A stretch of 64,000 nucleotides of DNA from Neocallimastix lanati (nom. inval.) (GCA_016946835.1 JACVTC010000056.1:416001-480000); one strand, 5' to 3'. Counted from the stretch's first letter, positions 13,296 to 27,145 are shown. Notes: generated by a model from the sequence alone, not told the origin. Program-made: numbers and translations.

Positions 13296-14059
13296 TTACT
13301 TGACAGCCAATTCAACATTTCCTCTTGTACTTTGTAATGCCTTCAAATTCTCTTTTTTGTCATAAAAACCCATATCATTTAAATTTTTCAATTGCCTAAT
13401 TATATAATATTATATATATATATAATTATTATAAATAAATTTTAATATTAATCTGTAATATATATAATATAAATAATATATAAATATAGAAGTATGTATA
13501 TTTAAATACTCAGAGTATTTGGTTTCAAGTTCTTCTTGAGTTTCATTTGAAGAAGATATGGAATTAAATGGGCTAAACATGTTATTGAATAACTAAAAAA
13601 TCAGCATATTAATATTTAATAAAATAATTTAAATGAAATAAATAAAAAAACAAATAAAAATAAAAATATATATATGCATATATATGCATAAAAAAAAATA
13701 AAAACAAAAATAAAAACTATAATAATCATAAAAAAAAAAGTATATCTTACACCACTTGGATAAGATGGTGAAGTAGCTGAACTTGAACTTGTTTCTAATT
13801 TATTATGGGCCATAAATAAAATTATTAATTTTAATTTATTAATAAATAAATATATATATATATATAATAATAAATAATAAATAATAAAAAAATAAAAAAA
13901 AAAAAAAAAATTATATTTAAAATTTTATGATTTTATATTACCGTTAACACTTAAATTCCATGGATTTGGAAGAGCCTATATATATAATTATAATAACACA
14001 TTTTAATTAGTTAAATCAAAAAATATTTTTTATTATAATAAAAATACATATATATAATA

Positions 14060-14090
<31 letters not shown>

Positions 14091-15401
14091 TTATAATAAT
14101 ATTTAAATATACATAAATATATAATTTACATCATTATTAATTTTTGACTTATCAAGCTTTTTTCCATTTAATAATTTTTTTGCATAATATTCATTTTGTT
14201 CCTCTAATTAATTATAATTATAATTATAATTATACATAAAAATAATTTAAATAATTAGTTTAAAAATATTCAATTTTATTATTGAAATATTTATTCATAT
14301 ATATATATTAATTACTTGTTGATTTATCTTGTTCTGGTCTTAATGAATCCAACAATGGACTTTGTACAGTTTGATATAAGGAAGATAACGCTTGGAAACC
14401 ACCTGGAATCGACTCTAAATTATTCATAGCTCTATCTTGATTTCTACATTTAAATAAAAAAATAAAAAAAAATAATTAAAAATAAATTATACTTGATATT
14501 AAAGTATAGAGTATAATTATAACATTTATTTTACCTTAACATTTCATTCATCATTTCTGGATTTCTTGCTATTTCCATACACTATTATATTATAATATCA
14601 TTAATAATAATACTTTACACAAATAATAATGCTTTTAAATACTATAAAATATACTTGTTTTAAATATTCAGGATCATTAAATATTTGGGCCATTTCTGGA
14701 TTTTTTTCAATAACCTTTTTAAATTGTGGATTTGACATATAAATTGATCGTATAAATTCCTATTTTTAATTATTAATAATATTTTAAATTTATTGATTAT
14801 TATTATATTCCGTTTAATACATAATAAATATTTGTATTTTTATTTTTAATGTTTCATTAATATTTACAGGATTACTCATAACAGATTGTACAAATGGGTT
14901 ATCTAGCAATTGTGTAACAAGTTCTGGATCCATTCCCCCTGCAGCCGGCTTTTTGTTTTTTTGTCGAGATATTGCTTGTGGAGAAATAGATTGAATTTTA
15001 TTTTTTGTTACACGTACTAAATAAATTGAATTACCATCTCGAATATCTATAATTTTAGACAAAAATAATTAATTTATTAATTAAAATAAATTATTTATAA
15101 ATTCAAAAATAATTATTAATTCATTTATTTACAATATCTATAAATATTTTATTTAAAATTATAAAAACAAAAACAAAAATTAGATGATTTACTGTAGAAA
15201 CTTAATAAATCCTCGTCATTCAAAATTTTTCCGGAATAAACCAATCTTTGTTCTTCTGGTTTAATATCAGTTAATTCATACAATAAATCTAAATTTTTAA
15301 ACAATAGAAAAAATATAAAAATGTTTTATATATATTTTAATGATTTACTGATTTAATAATTTAATAATTAATTAGAAAATATTATCACATAATAAAATCA
15401 A

Positions 15402-15439
<38 letters not shown>

Positions 15440-16077
15440 TATAAATTTTTAATATACAAATTTTAATTTATTTAAATAAATATAAAACTATTCTATTCCT
15501 TAAATTATATTTTGATTTTCTTTATTTCATATTTTTTTTCTTTTTTTAACGCAATTTCATTTATATTATTTTTTATTACATATATGCTTTTTATATCAAT
15601 GTATTAATATTTCATTCTTATTTATTTTAAATTTCAAAGTTACAATCAATTGAAAATTTAATTAATAATTATTAATAAATATCACATTATTATATAAATA
15701 TAAATAAATATCTTTATAATATTTTATAAATATACTTATTAATATTTGTTAATCCATATAATACTTTAAATTTGTTAAAATACTTATTAATATTTGTTAA
15801 TCCATATAATACTTTAAATTTGTTAAAATACTTATTAATATTTGTTAATCCATATAATACTTTAAATTTGTTAATATTAAAATATTTGTATATAATATAC
15901 TATAAATCTATATTTAAAAATAATATATAATAAATAAATCTGTTATTAAATTATATATAATTATTTACTTTTAAGGTCAGAAACTGAATTCTCGACTAAA
16001 TCAACTGAAAGTGAAATTGTCTCTTCGTTTCTTTGAATAATATTAACTTCAATTGGTTCTGGTATTCTTTCGTCCAT
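13296..16077 (-). CDS. DSK2: Ubiquilin / Dsk2-type UBL-UBA shuttle protein
   Basis: Carries ubiquitinated proteins to the proteasome. Eleven exons, phases consistent: 16077-15969, 15288-15193, 15046-14868, 14759-14655, 14581-14535, 14443-14316, 14203-14130, 13975-13942, 13794-13751, about 13592-13511 and about 13396-13296. The N-terminal ubiquitin-like domain includes QRLVYSGKILNDEDLLSFY and RDGNSIYLVR. STI1-type repeats follow: DPELVTQLLDNPFVQSVMSNP, NPQFKKVIEKNPEMAQIFND, NPEMMNEMLRNQDRAMNNLE and GGFQALSSLYQTVQSPLL. The C-terminus is a UBA domain with LNDMGFYDKKENLKALQ and GNVELAVK. The protein ends right after that UBA helix, a little shorter than usual. Intron 1 (about 680 bp) holds a 3 x 48-bp tandem repeat. 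No lesion seen. Confidence 0.9.
15733..15873. repeat. 48-bp tandem repeat, three copies, in intron 1 of the ubiquilin gene
   Basis: Units begin TACTTATTAATATTTG at 15733, 15781 and 15829 and are near identical. Confidence 0.95.
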
Positions 16078-16182
16078 AATTTATAATTTAATTTCTTTTC
16101 AAAATCGTTGACTGAAAAAGTTGAATAAATTACTTTAAATACTACTATTGCATTAAATATTATTTTGAAAAATAATAATAAT

Positions 16183-16231
<49 letters not shown>

Positions 16232-16549
16232 TAAATTATATTAAATATTTATTAGCAATAATAAGAATTTATTTTACCTTTCTTATAACTCTAAAATTGA
16301 AATTTAAATATATTCAATTCAAAGATAATTTTATTAATTCTTTTATTCATTAACCTTTTTTAACTTTTTAATTTTTAGTTCAATATATAATGAAATTAAT
16401 ATATTAATATATTAATATATTTATTATAGGGGTATTTAATTAAATATAAAGGATAACTCAATTGTTTATAACAAAATCTAATCTATTGTTAATTAAAATT
16501 ATTAATATTTTTATAAGATTATTACTAAATAAAAGGCAAAAATTTAAAT

Positions 16550-18300
16550 ATTGCATTTCGGAACGTTGTTTTATATATAGAGTGGCGTACTTAAATAAAC
16601 CATTTATTTAAAAGTGGCTGAAATTATATTATTTTTTAAAATAAATTTAATTATTATAAATTTGTATGACAGTATTTTCATTTCTTTTGTCTTTTTATTT
16701 CTTTTTCATATTCAAATAATAAATAATTAGATGCTTCAATTTTAGTTTCTAGTTGTTTTAGTAGGCCTCTCTTTTTCCGATTCGTCTTCCATTTTTCTTT
16801 TTATTATTTATTATTTAATTAATGATTTTAATATTTAAATCATTTATATTACTTTCTTTTTTTTTTTCTAATAAAATTTTCATTTTTTTGTAATATTTAA
16901 TTAAAGCATTGGTTACATCAGTTTTTCCTAGTCTTTTTGTATATTTAAAACTCTTCCAATTCTCCTTTCGTAATAATTATAAGATAAAGGTTCTTCTTCT
17001 TGTAATATTAATATAATTTATAAAAGGTTGGCTTTTCTAAAAATAATTCTTTTAGTAATTATTATAAGATTCTGAAGCATTGTTTGTTTTATGTTCTCTG
17101 TTAATATAATAATTCCAATATTCCATTTTATAGCTTTTCAAATAGGTTTTTTCAAAGTAATCTAAAAATTTCAAAAATTGGGCAAAATTATGTTCATGGA
17201 ACTCACTTTTTATTTTATAATTAATATTATTTCTATATTTAAGGTTTATAAAAGGAAAGTTCGAAATATCTTATAATAAATATGCAAATTATTATTATTT
17301 TTCATTTTATTAAATATACAAATTGTTATTATTTTCCATTTCATTAAAACATAATTTATTTTTTTTTTATTTTTTTTTTAATGCACTTTTCGAGTGAAAA
17401 GCATAATATTTAATATTTACATTAGAAAAACATTTTTTACATCATTAGATATCCCTATTTCAAAATCACAATGGAAAATTTTTTGTGCATTTAAAATATT
17501 ATAATACTTACTAGAATTTTTTTTATTTCTTCTAATAATATTTCATAAGTTGTTTGTTCTTTTTTTTTTTTTTTTTAATATAGAAAAAGTAGTGTAAAAA
17601 TAGTTTAATATAAGTTCCTGTAACGAAAATTTGATTGCTAAATTTTTGTGTTACATAGAATATTCCATTTCCAAATATATCATTATGTTTTGAAAATAAT
17701 TCAGCTTGAAATGAAGATTGAAAAACTATTATATTTGTATTTTTGAATATTACAAAGCTTTCATCTCTTTTTGTTTTATAATATTCTGATTCATCTGGGA
17801 TTTCATCAAAGGTTTTTACATCAAGAGGTAGTTACTTATTTATATTTCTTGATATTTAGGATTTAATTCTATTATAATCAGAATATATAAATCTCATTAC
17901 TTGAGAAATTTTTGGACTTTTTTACCATTTTTTAATGGTTAAAATAAAATATTATTTTTTATAATTTATTATTTATTTATTTAATTTTTAATTATTTATT
18001 TTATTTATTTTTAATCATTTTTTTTAATGTTAGCAATTATAAATAATGTGTTTGTGTGTATATGAGAAAATTTTTTTTATTCTTTAAAAAAAAAAAAAAA
18101 ATAGCACTTTTTATTTTTATTTATTTATTTATAATTATTTAAAAAACAAAATAAAAATGTGGTAAGTTAAATTAAGAATTAAAATTTAATTTATAAGCCA
18201 CATTCTGAAATGCATAGTTCCTAAACTATTTCGAAAATTTTTATTACATAAATTTGTATTTTGTTGTAATGCATTTCGGAAAACATGGCGTATTATAATG
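16550..18300 (-). mobile_element. MULE relic 1 with candidate terminal motifs
   Basis: The transposase pseudogene at 16690-17960 is bracketed by related motifs. The left side has GCATTTCGGAAC (about 16553) with GTGGCGTA (about 16582) and AAGTGGCTGAAAT (about 16612). The right side has AAGCCACATTCTGAAATGCAT (about 18196; the last bases overlap the repeat) and GCATTTCGGAAAACATGGCGTA (split here: GCATTTCGGAAAAC, then ATGGCGTA, about 18271). The exact ends and the target duplication are not determined. Confidence 0.45.
16690..17960 (-). pseudogene. Degenerate Mutator-like (MULE) transposase, relic 1
   Basis: On the minus strand, in several frames and broken by many stops, I read: LDVKTFDEIPDESEYYK (about 17830), FVIFKNTNIIVFQSSFQAELF, NDIFGNGIFYVTQKFSNQ (about 17680), FHCDFEIGISND (about 17460), a block like FLDYFEKTYLKSYK, and the C-terminal KRGLLKQLETKIEASNYLL (about 16750). 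The same sequence order appears in relic 2 at 41.3-42.4 kb. The first catalytic Asp of the DDE triad, expected in DGTF, is Asn here (GNGIF). The second is present in CDFE. The N-terminal zinc finger is not found. Clearly non-functional. Confidence 0.75.
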
Positions 18301-18588
18301 TAATAAATAAATAAATGAATAAATAAATTATATATGAATATATAAATTTTTAAATGATAATAAAAATATATATATATTATAATTTCTACATATATAAAAT
18401 AATTATTATATTTTTTTTATTTTATTTTAAATATTATTAATTATTATTAATACCTTGTTTATATTATCAACAGAATTACATACGTAATTACATAATTGAA
18501 TAATTAAAAAAAAAAATAAATATATAATTAGGTTTATAATTAGTATTTTTTATAATATTATATTAAAGTATTAATTTTATAAATTAAA

Positions 18589-19022
18589 ATGTTTAAAAGA
18601 TTATTAACTGCTTTATTAATTGCTACTGCATGCATTACTTATGCTTGTGGTATAAAATTGGTTGGACCAGCTATATATTCAGATATATCTCATCTATATT
18701 TCCTTAATTCTAGAGATTGCAAAAATACATATATATGTAAAGGTTATGGTATCATAAAAATAGTAATCGTGGATTTTATGAGTGTTTCCTCCGTAATTCA
18801 ATAGCTAATTATAGAGAAATCCCTGTTGGAGTATATCTTAGAGATACACATTATAAAAATCCAGATAAATGTAAATGGATTACTAGACATGTAAGTACCA
18901 AAAATGGATGTTATTACACACCAAATAACACAAGAGGTGGATTTTCATGGAGAGGTTATGTTAATCGTGATGCTTGTGTTTATGATATAGTTGGTAAATA
19001 CTGTCTTACTGAATATGGTTGA
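18589..19022 (+). pseudogene. Small secreted Cys-rich protein, interrupted by a one-base frameshift
   Basis: Starts at ATG 18589 with a clear signal peptide (MFKRLLTALLIATACITYA). The first frame stops at 18802-18804. From about 18745 a second frame carries the more protein-like sequence (SNRGFYECFLRNSIANYREI and on) to the TGA at 19020-19022. Joined conceptually, the mature part is about 125 residues with eight Cys, spaced as in an extracellular disulfide-rich domain. The switch is around CKGYG/YHKN, consistent with loss of one base. No GT-AG intron of plausible size restores the frame. Could be a recent pseudogene or a sequencing error. No family recognised, so no function is assigned. Confidence 0.6.
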
Positions 19023-21158
19023 TGTTGGCGTGGTTAAATAAATAAAAAATAGATTTTTTATATATTAATTTTTAAATTTATTATTAAACTAAATATTATT
19101 TTTTTAAAAATTAAGATAATATATAAACCATATAAATATATAAAAGTTTAACATATATAAAAATATTAAATAATAAAGTATATAGGTGAAATAAATATAA
19201 AATAAAATAAAATAAAATAAAAAAAAATATAATAATTATTTTATATATATAGGAATCATATGTTTTAATTTTTTTTCATTTATTTTTCTATAAATTTTTG
19301 ATTTATCTTTCCTTTGAAATGAAAAATTAAATTTGTGTTTTTTATTAATAATAATTTGTTCATTTCCTCGATTTGTTTCACTTATTTCAATTTCTATATT
19401 GTCTTCCATTGATAATTAAAATTTTTCAATAAAATATTTTAATAAATATACTTTTAAATGCTTTGAAAGTTTTTTTTTTTTTTTTTTTTTTTTTTTATAT
19501 TTAAAATAATAAACCTTTTTTTAATTAATTATATAATTATTCAAATAATTATTTAATTATTAATTATTTATTATTTCTTTATTTACTATTTTATTTATTT
19601 ATTTTTATTTTTATTTTTTTATTTTTTATTTTATTTTATTTTTTTTATTTTTAATACTTAAAAAATAAATTTTTATTTATTTTTATTTTATTTTTTAATG
19701 TTTAAAAAAGAAGTTTTCTTATTTCTTATTTTTTTTTTTTTTTATTTTTTAAGCATTAAAAAATAAAATGTTTATTTATTTTTATTTTAGTTCTTAAGCA
19801 TTAAAAAATAAAATGTTTATTTATTTTTATTTTAGTTCTTAAGCATTAAAAAATAAAATGTTTATTTATTTTTATTTTAGTTCTTAAGCATTAAAAAATA
19901 AAATGTTTATTTATTTATATTTTTTTTTCAATGCTTAAAAAAAAAGTTTTCTTATTTCTTATTTTTATTTTATTTTTTAATGTTAAATAGAAATATCTAA
20001 CCTAATTATTATTTATTGAAGTGTTGTATTTCGCCAAAAGTTGAATTTCGTCCAGTTGAATTTCGCCAAATTCTTAGTGGCTTATAAATTTACGTCATAA
20101 AATATCACCACAAATATTATTCAAGCCATATTGTGAATATATGTTTTTTAAAAATTGTAGATAACGCCACAAAACTATGAAACAATTAGATATACGCCCC
20201 ACGTAAGATTACGTGTTTGAAATTTTTTGAGAATTGTAATTTTATTTATTTAATTAATTAATTATTATTCATTAAAATTTTAATAAAATTAAGTGGCTTA
20301 AAATTAAAAATATTTAAGCCATACAACAAAATACAAATTTTTGTAATAAAAATTTTCGAAATGCATACTCCCCTTCCTAAACTCAACACATAAAATTTAA
20401 TAAAAAATAATTCTTGGTTAGTCTTAAATATAAAAGTACAAAGGATATAAAGGAAAAATACAATTTTTTTTATAAAACTTTACTGTAAATAATAATTATG
20501 TAGAAACTAATAATAAAAAAAAGTACTTTTAAACTAAATTAAAATTAAATTTATATTATTATTATTATTAAATAAATAAAATTATTCATTATTATATTTA
20601 ATTATTATATATAAAATTGTTAAGTTAGTAAATAAATGAAATATTTTTGATATTAAATTATTTTATTAGTTTTTACTATTCTTTTTTATTAATTTATTTT
20701 TAAATTATCTTTAAAATTTAAAAAAATACAATAGTTTATTTTTTATTTTTTGAAAAATTTAATATATGGCTTGAAACTAAAATTTAATATTTATATTGGG
20801 AAATGAAAAAAAATAAGCCACAATTAATTAATTCATTAAATAATTAATATACAAAACGAATCATATATTAAAAAAAAAAAAAAAAACATATTAAAAAAAA
20901 ATTTTTAAAATTATATAAAAGAAAAATTTTAAAAATATTTTAAACATTTTATTATTTAACATTAATTCAATTAAATCTATTTTATTAAAACTATTTTTTA
21001 TTTCTTGGTTTATTTTAATGACATCGTTGTTGTAAAATAAATTATATAAATAGAATGAAATCAATGACTTTAACATTATTACACATTTCAAATTTAAAAT
21101 TTATTTATAAATATATTTATCATAATTATTTTTTTATTTATAAATATTGAAAATTAAA
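19023..21158. other. AT-rich intergenic region with minisatellite and MULE-end-like motifs
   Basis: Contains a 4 x 45-bp tandem repeat (19751-19925) flanked by diverged copies of AAGTTTTCTTATTTCTTATTT (split: AAGTTTTCTTAT, TTCTTATTT, near 19710 and 19945). At 20030-20400 are repeated TTGAATTTCGCC/GTCC and AAGCCAT/GTGGC motifs. The piece about 20325-20372 matches, in inverted orientation, about 18229-18277. A 56-bp unit bounded by TGGCTT (20766) and AAGCCA (20814) is also seen. No supported gene. Confidence 0.5.
19751..19925. repeat. 45-bp tandem repeat, four copies
   Basis: AAGCATTAAAAAATAAAATG recurs at 19751, 19796, 19841 and 19886 with near-identical spacers. Confidence 0.95.
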
Positions 21159-24088
21159 ATGAATCAAAATAATTTTTATAATAAATTACCAATAAATGAT
21201 ATTAATTGGCATATAGTTATGAAAAATTATCCTGAAGGTGTAACAGAGAAGGAATTATTTAATGCCATTAAAAATCCATTTCCACCTTCATTAATAATAT
21301 TGAAGAATTATTATGCACAAGTCAATTATAATACTGTTAAAGAAGTAATTTTAAATATAACTATTCATTTTTATATTCATATTAATAATTGATTAATCAA
21401 AGTTTAAAATTATAATGTAATTAAATATTTATTAATAACATTAAATAGGCAGTTGAATCTATTAGATCCAACATCTTTAAAAAGATCAGGGATAAAGAAA
21501 TTATTCTACATTTTAACATGTAATTTTCAAATTTATTTATTTTTATAAATACTTTTCTTTAATAAAAATTTAAGAATTAAATTTTATTATTATTTTAAAT
21601 TTTAATTATTAATTTAAATAATTAATGTTATTAAAATATTATTCTGATTTATTATAATAATTTTACAATGATTAATGAAATTAAAGGAGTTATTTAAGAA
21701 AAAGGGCTTATAGATTTACAATTTTTAAAGTTGATTTAAAAGATTTTGAAAATCATACGGTATATAATATTATTTAAAGTTTATAATAATTTAATTAATA
21801 AAAAATATTTAATTATTAAATTCATATTATATATATATAAAGTATAAAAGTTTATATTATCATTTTGTTCAATATGGTGATATTTTAGCAATTGAAAAAA
21901 TATACAAAAGAAGAAGGATTGATATATATTATCCTTCTCAAGGTGAAGCCAAAATAGCGGAAAAGGTATTTAATAAAAATAAATAAATATATAAATAAAT
22001 TAAAAATCATAATTTTCAATAATTGGTAATTGTATTCGTAATCATCTTCATTATTATAATAATATTATTATTAATAACCTAGAATGCAAGAGAGGTAAAA
22101 ATAATAATAATTTTATTTGATATTTATTTAAATATTTTAAAAAAAATTAGAAAATATTTTATTATAATATTTTATTTATAACTATTTTATAATGTTTTTA
22201 TAAATAAACATATTATTCATTTCTTGATAAAAATTAGTATTCTTTGGAAATCTTCCCTAATACCCCAAATATTACTACAGAAGTAATATCTCCTTTTACA
22301 GGAAATTCTCAGAAATTAACAAATTTGGCATACGCAATAACAATACCTATACCTAGTAATTCAGAAGATAATACTAAAATACAATCATTTTCAGTTAAAC
22401 CTCAAAAGAATAAGAATTTTAACCCAATGGATTATATACAAAATCCTATCCATATGAAAATAAATAATCATCATCATCAAGATTTTAATGGTATATCGAT
22501 GGGACCATCATATCATAATAATTATAATTATTATGATATAAATGATCCAATGAATGATTATCCAATAAATGATGAATATCCAATGATGAATATGAATATG
22601 AACAACCCAAACATAATGAATAATAATCCACATCTACCCTCATTTCAAAAAACTTTTCAATTAAATCAAACACCGAATGGTTCTTCTAGAACCATTCGTA
22701 ATATTATTAGGCCGGAGTATAATGATAATATTAATAATTTTAATAAAAATCAAATACATAATAATAAATTAATATTTAATAATAATTTAAATTATAAATC
22801 AAAGAGTAATAAAAATCCTCAATCAAATGTAATTAAAAATATATATAACTCACCAAATATTAACAATAAAAGTAAAAACAATAATATAAATACTAATATT
22901 GTTAATAATAAAATCAATAATAATAATGAAATTGGTAAAAATAATAATAAAAATAATAATTCAAAAATGAAAATAAATAATAATTTAAATGAAAAAAAAA
23001 TTAAAAGTAATAATAGTAAAATAAAAAATTCAGTACAAGCCAAAAAAGATGTAAGTAAAAAAAACAAAGTAAAAAATATAGACAATGAAAAAATGAATAA
23101 AAATCAAAATTCTAAAATAAAAAATAAAATAAATGAAAATAAAGAAAAAACAAATTTAAATAATTATGATAAAGTAAAAAATATATCACGAAAAAATGGA
23201 AATAAAAATAATGAAAATAATAAAAGACTATTAGATAATACTGATGAGGAAAACGAGAAAAAAAGGCAAAAGAAAAATTCAACTGTATATATGAAACAAT
23301 CTCCAAAAATATTAAACCAAAGCTTAAATGATAATAAGAAAATTTTAAAAAAGAATTACATAGGTCAAAACAATAATGATTGTAACGTTAAAAATGATAT
23401 TTTAAAAACAAATAATGAAAGTATAAGAAAAATTCAAGAGAAAGAAAATGATTTTAAGCCTAAAAATGTTAATACCATAAAATTAGAATCAAAGAATATA
23501 AAAGAAGCATCAAATACTACTAATAAGCAATCCAAATTACATAGCAATAGTAATAAAAGTGAAATTAATACTAATAGCAATAATAATATTAACATTAAAA
23601 ATTATAATAATAATAGTATGAATGATTCATTAAAAATTAAAACTATTATTGATTTAAAAGAAAAACATGATTTATCTATAACAAATCCATTAAATTCAGG
23701 TAAAATTTTTTTATAAAAATTAATTATTAATGTTAGAATATAATAGTAAATATAAATATATTAATATTGAAAATATTTTATTGTAATATTAATAATAATA
23801 AACATTAATAAATAATTTAATAGTAGTATTATCGAAAGAAAATAATTCTAATAATAATTCTCAAATAAAGGTATATATATATATTTGTTTTTATATAAAT
23901 AAATATCTAAATTACATATTAATATTAATTAATATTTATTCTCATTTAATGATATTTTTATTAAAGATCAAATATAATACAAAATCAAAAAAAAATACAA
24001 AAAATGGTATTATTTTTATATTAACAATATATTAAAATATTGTATTTATGATTTTGGAATTAAATTTGTTAAAGATTTTAATTAATCA

Positions 24089-24139
<51 letters not shown>

Positions 24140-25187
24140 TTGTATATAGATAATAATAAAGTTATTTCAACTAGTTATAATTTTGTAAGATTCGAAAATG
24201 TAACTTTATCAAAATATTGCTATCAATATCACTTTTTATATAAGTATCGTTGTAATAAATGCTGTGAATCTATAACTTGGGGAGGTTACAATGATTGTGA
24301 TGATTATAAACAATATAAATTGTATATAGGTAAATTGATAATAGATAAAAAAAAAAAATTAGTATTTTTATTATTATCAAATAATTAAATAATCGAAAAT
24401 TACCAATTAAAAAAAATTCTTTTTCCTTTTTCTTTTTAAAATTTATTATAATAGATAATAGTGATTATTCATTATCCGTTTTAACTACTGATTTATATTC
24501 AATCAATAATCCAGCTATTATAAGACAAATGGCATATGATGAAGTCGTAAATTATAATGTATATATTATTATTCTATGTAATATTATTATTTTTGTTATT
24601 ATTATATAATTAACTGATAAAACGAGTATATATATATATATTTAAAATTTTAATTATTCAAATTCATATTCATGTTATTAATTAAATTTCTTAATTTTAA
24701 TTTTTTTTTTTTTTATTTTTTTTTTATTTTTATTTTTATTTTAAAGAATATTAATTATATAGGTGACGTTGAATATGAAAGATCAATAAATCATAATTTA
24801 ATGTAAGAAAAAAATTTTAATTAATATATTTATTTATAAACAATTAATATAGTATATTATATCATATTAAAATTTAATATTTTTTTTTTTTTATTTTTTT
24901 TTTATTTTTTATTTTTATATATATATTTAAATGTATTTACAGATATTCTCAACAATTAAATATATTACTTAGTAATATTGATAATCAACATTATTATATA
25001 TGGAATCTTAAAAATAATAAATATCAAACATATAATTATGATAAAAATTCAATACATGATTTAAAAGAACCATCTTTAAAGTAATTAAATGCAATATTTA
25101 AAATATTTTTTAAAAAATATAATGAAATAAAATAAAATAAAATAAATTGAATAAGTAATTAAATAAATTTATTAATTATTACTATTG

Positions 25188-25222
<35 letters not shown>

Positions 25223-25514
25223 TTTACAAAAAATATTATATTAAATTATTCTACAGATTACAATATAATGGAATTCTACACGATTCAATCACTTTATCAG
25301 GGTCGGGTGTTTTTGGTTTAGATTCTGATGGAAATTTAGCTAAATGGAATTTAGATACAATACCATCAATGAATGAGAGTAAAATATTATTTATACTAAT
25401 ATTTATTTTAATTTTTAATTTTTTTTTTTTTTTTTTTTTTTTAAATATATATATATATATTATATTAAGATATAATAATTGATTATTAATGCATTTTTAT
25501 TTTTATTTTATCTT

Positions 25515-25548
<34 letters not shown>

Positions 25549-25856
25549 TGATATAGGTGATAAAATGAGTATTTGTTCTATTAATCCACAATCAATAATT
25601 AAACTTCAAAATAATGAAAAAATTAAAAAGATAAAAACATATTCAAATAATAATCAAGAAATATTAATTGCTTTATCGACAAATAATAATATTATGTTTT
25701 ATGATTTAAAGAATGATGATTTTAAACCAATAAATAATGTAATTAATAGTAATAATAATAATAATAATAATTTTTTATTATTTTATATAATATATATATA
25801 TATATATATATTTATTTATTTAATTAAATATAACTAATCAAATTTTATTGTATTTT

Positions 25857-25887
<31 letters not shown>

Positions 25888-26068
25888 TGTTATTATTTTA
25901 AATTTAATTTATCTTAGTTTAAAAAAGCCCATAATTCTAATATAACAACAATTGATATTAATCCAATTAATTCATTTTATGTACTAACCGGAGGTGATGA
26001 TAATTTCATAAAAATTTGGGATTTAAGAAATCCTGTAAGTATATTAATATTTATGAATTATAAATTTT

Positions 26069-26108
<40 letters not shown>

Positions 26109-26189
26109 ATTATTATTATTATTATTATTTATTTATTGTTTATTATTGTTTATTGTTTATTATTATCTATTGATTATTGATTATTAATG

Positions 26190-26221
<32 letters not shown>

Positions 26222-26664
26222 AATTTAAAGAGTGCAGAATTAATATCTTCATGTTATTATTCAAATGGGATTAATAAATTAAGATGGTGTCCACATTTGA
26301 GTAATACGTTTTGTTGTAGTTCAAAAAATGGTATTATATCTATATGGTCAATGAATTCATTATCAGAAAATAAACCATTAATGATAAATAATGAACAGTA
26401 AATATAAATATAAATTATTATTATTATAGTATTTATTATCATTATTATATATATTATATATATTATATATTTATTAATTATTTTATCCTTTAAAATTATT
26501 ATAATAAAAAATATATATATATATAAAGTCAAAGTAATCGACCTGTAAAAGTTGATTTTGAGTGGAATCCTCATAAAGAACAAGAGGGTACCATTGCAAG
26601 TGTAGATAAACCTGGTATTAATAACATAAGAGATTCATGTGTTCAAGGTAAAAAAAAAAAAAAA

Positions 26665-26713
<49 letters not shown>

Positions 26714-26813
26714 TAATTATATTTATTTAATATTTTTTTATTTTTTATAATACATATACATAGTATGGAGACCTCTAGTATATACTTATTTATATAATGG
26801 TTTAATTAAATGA
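21159..26813 (+). CDS. 18-exon protein: RRM-like N-terminus, Asn/Lys-rich linker, WD40-like C-terminus
   Basis: I read exons 21159-21344, 21449-21520, 21699-21759, 21843-21965, 22083-22094 (12 nt), 22238-23699, 23824-23870, 23967-24006, 24150-24329, 24455-24558, 24747-24802, 24943-25080, 25257-25378, 25557-25738, 25918-26034, 26231-26397, 26529-26647 and 26764-26813. Phases agree at every junction. The N-terminal ~160 residues look like one or two RRM folds (WHIVMKNYPEGVTEKELFNA, YYAQVNYNTVKEAVESI; then AYRFTIFKVDLKDF, FVQYGDILAIEKIYK, IDIYYPSQGEAKIAEK). Exon 6 encodes ~480 residues, mostly Asn and Lys. The C-terminal part has WD-type strands: HYYIWNLKNN, GLDSDGNLAKWNLDT, NSFYVLTGGDDNFIKIWDLR, FCCSSKNGIISIWSM, ending CVQVWRPLVYTYLYNGLIK. 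A Cys-rich stretch, RCNKCCESITWGG, lies in exon 9. I know no family with this order. Nuclear RNA work or scaffolding is a guess. Two adjacent genes cannot be excluded, but no start codon or gap separates the halves. Confidence 0.65.
22083..22094 (+). other. 12-nt microexon (codes Asn-Ala-Arg-Glu)
   Basis: AATGCAAGAGAG is bounded by AG upstream and GTAAAA downstream. It is phase 0 on both sides and joins KIAEK to YSLEIFP. Without it the flanking exons are still in frame, so it could be a cassette exon. Confidence 0.55.
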
Positions 26814-27102
26814 ATTTTGTAAGATTGGGGATTAACATATATAAAAAAAAAAAAAAAAAAAAAAAAAACTTTTTTATTTTTATTTTTATTTTATTTTTTT
26901 TATACTCACCTTTAATTCTATGATAATTAATTTAAGATAGTTTTTTATTTTATTTTATTTTTTTTTTTTTATATTTATATTTATATTTAAAATTTTATTA
27001 ATATATTATTATTCAATTATTATAATATTTATATATATATATTAGATATATTAGAATCAAAATTTAATTCATTTAAACTTATTAAAGAAAGAAAGAAAGA
27101 AA

Positions 27103-27145
<43 letters not shown>

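Noticed and set aside
24140-24388. Stand-alone Cys-containing ORF
   Set aside because: It is exon 9 (24150-24329) of the 18-exon gene; splice sites and phases on both sides fit.
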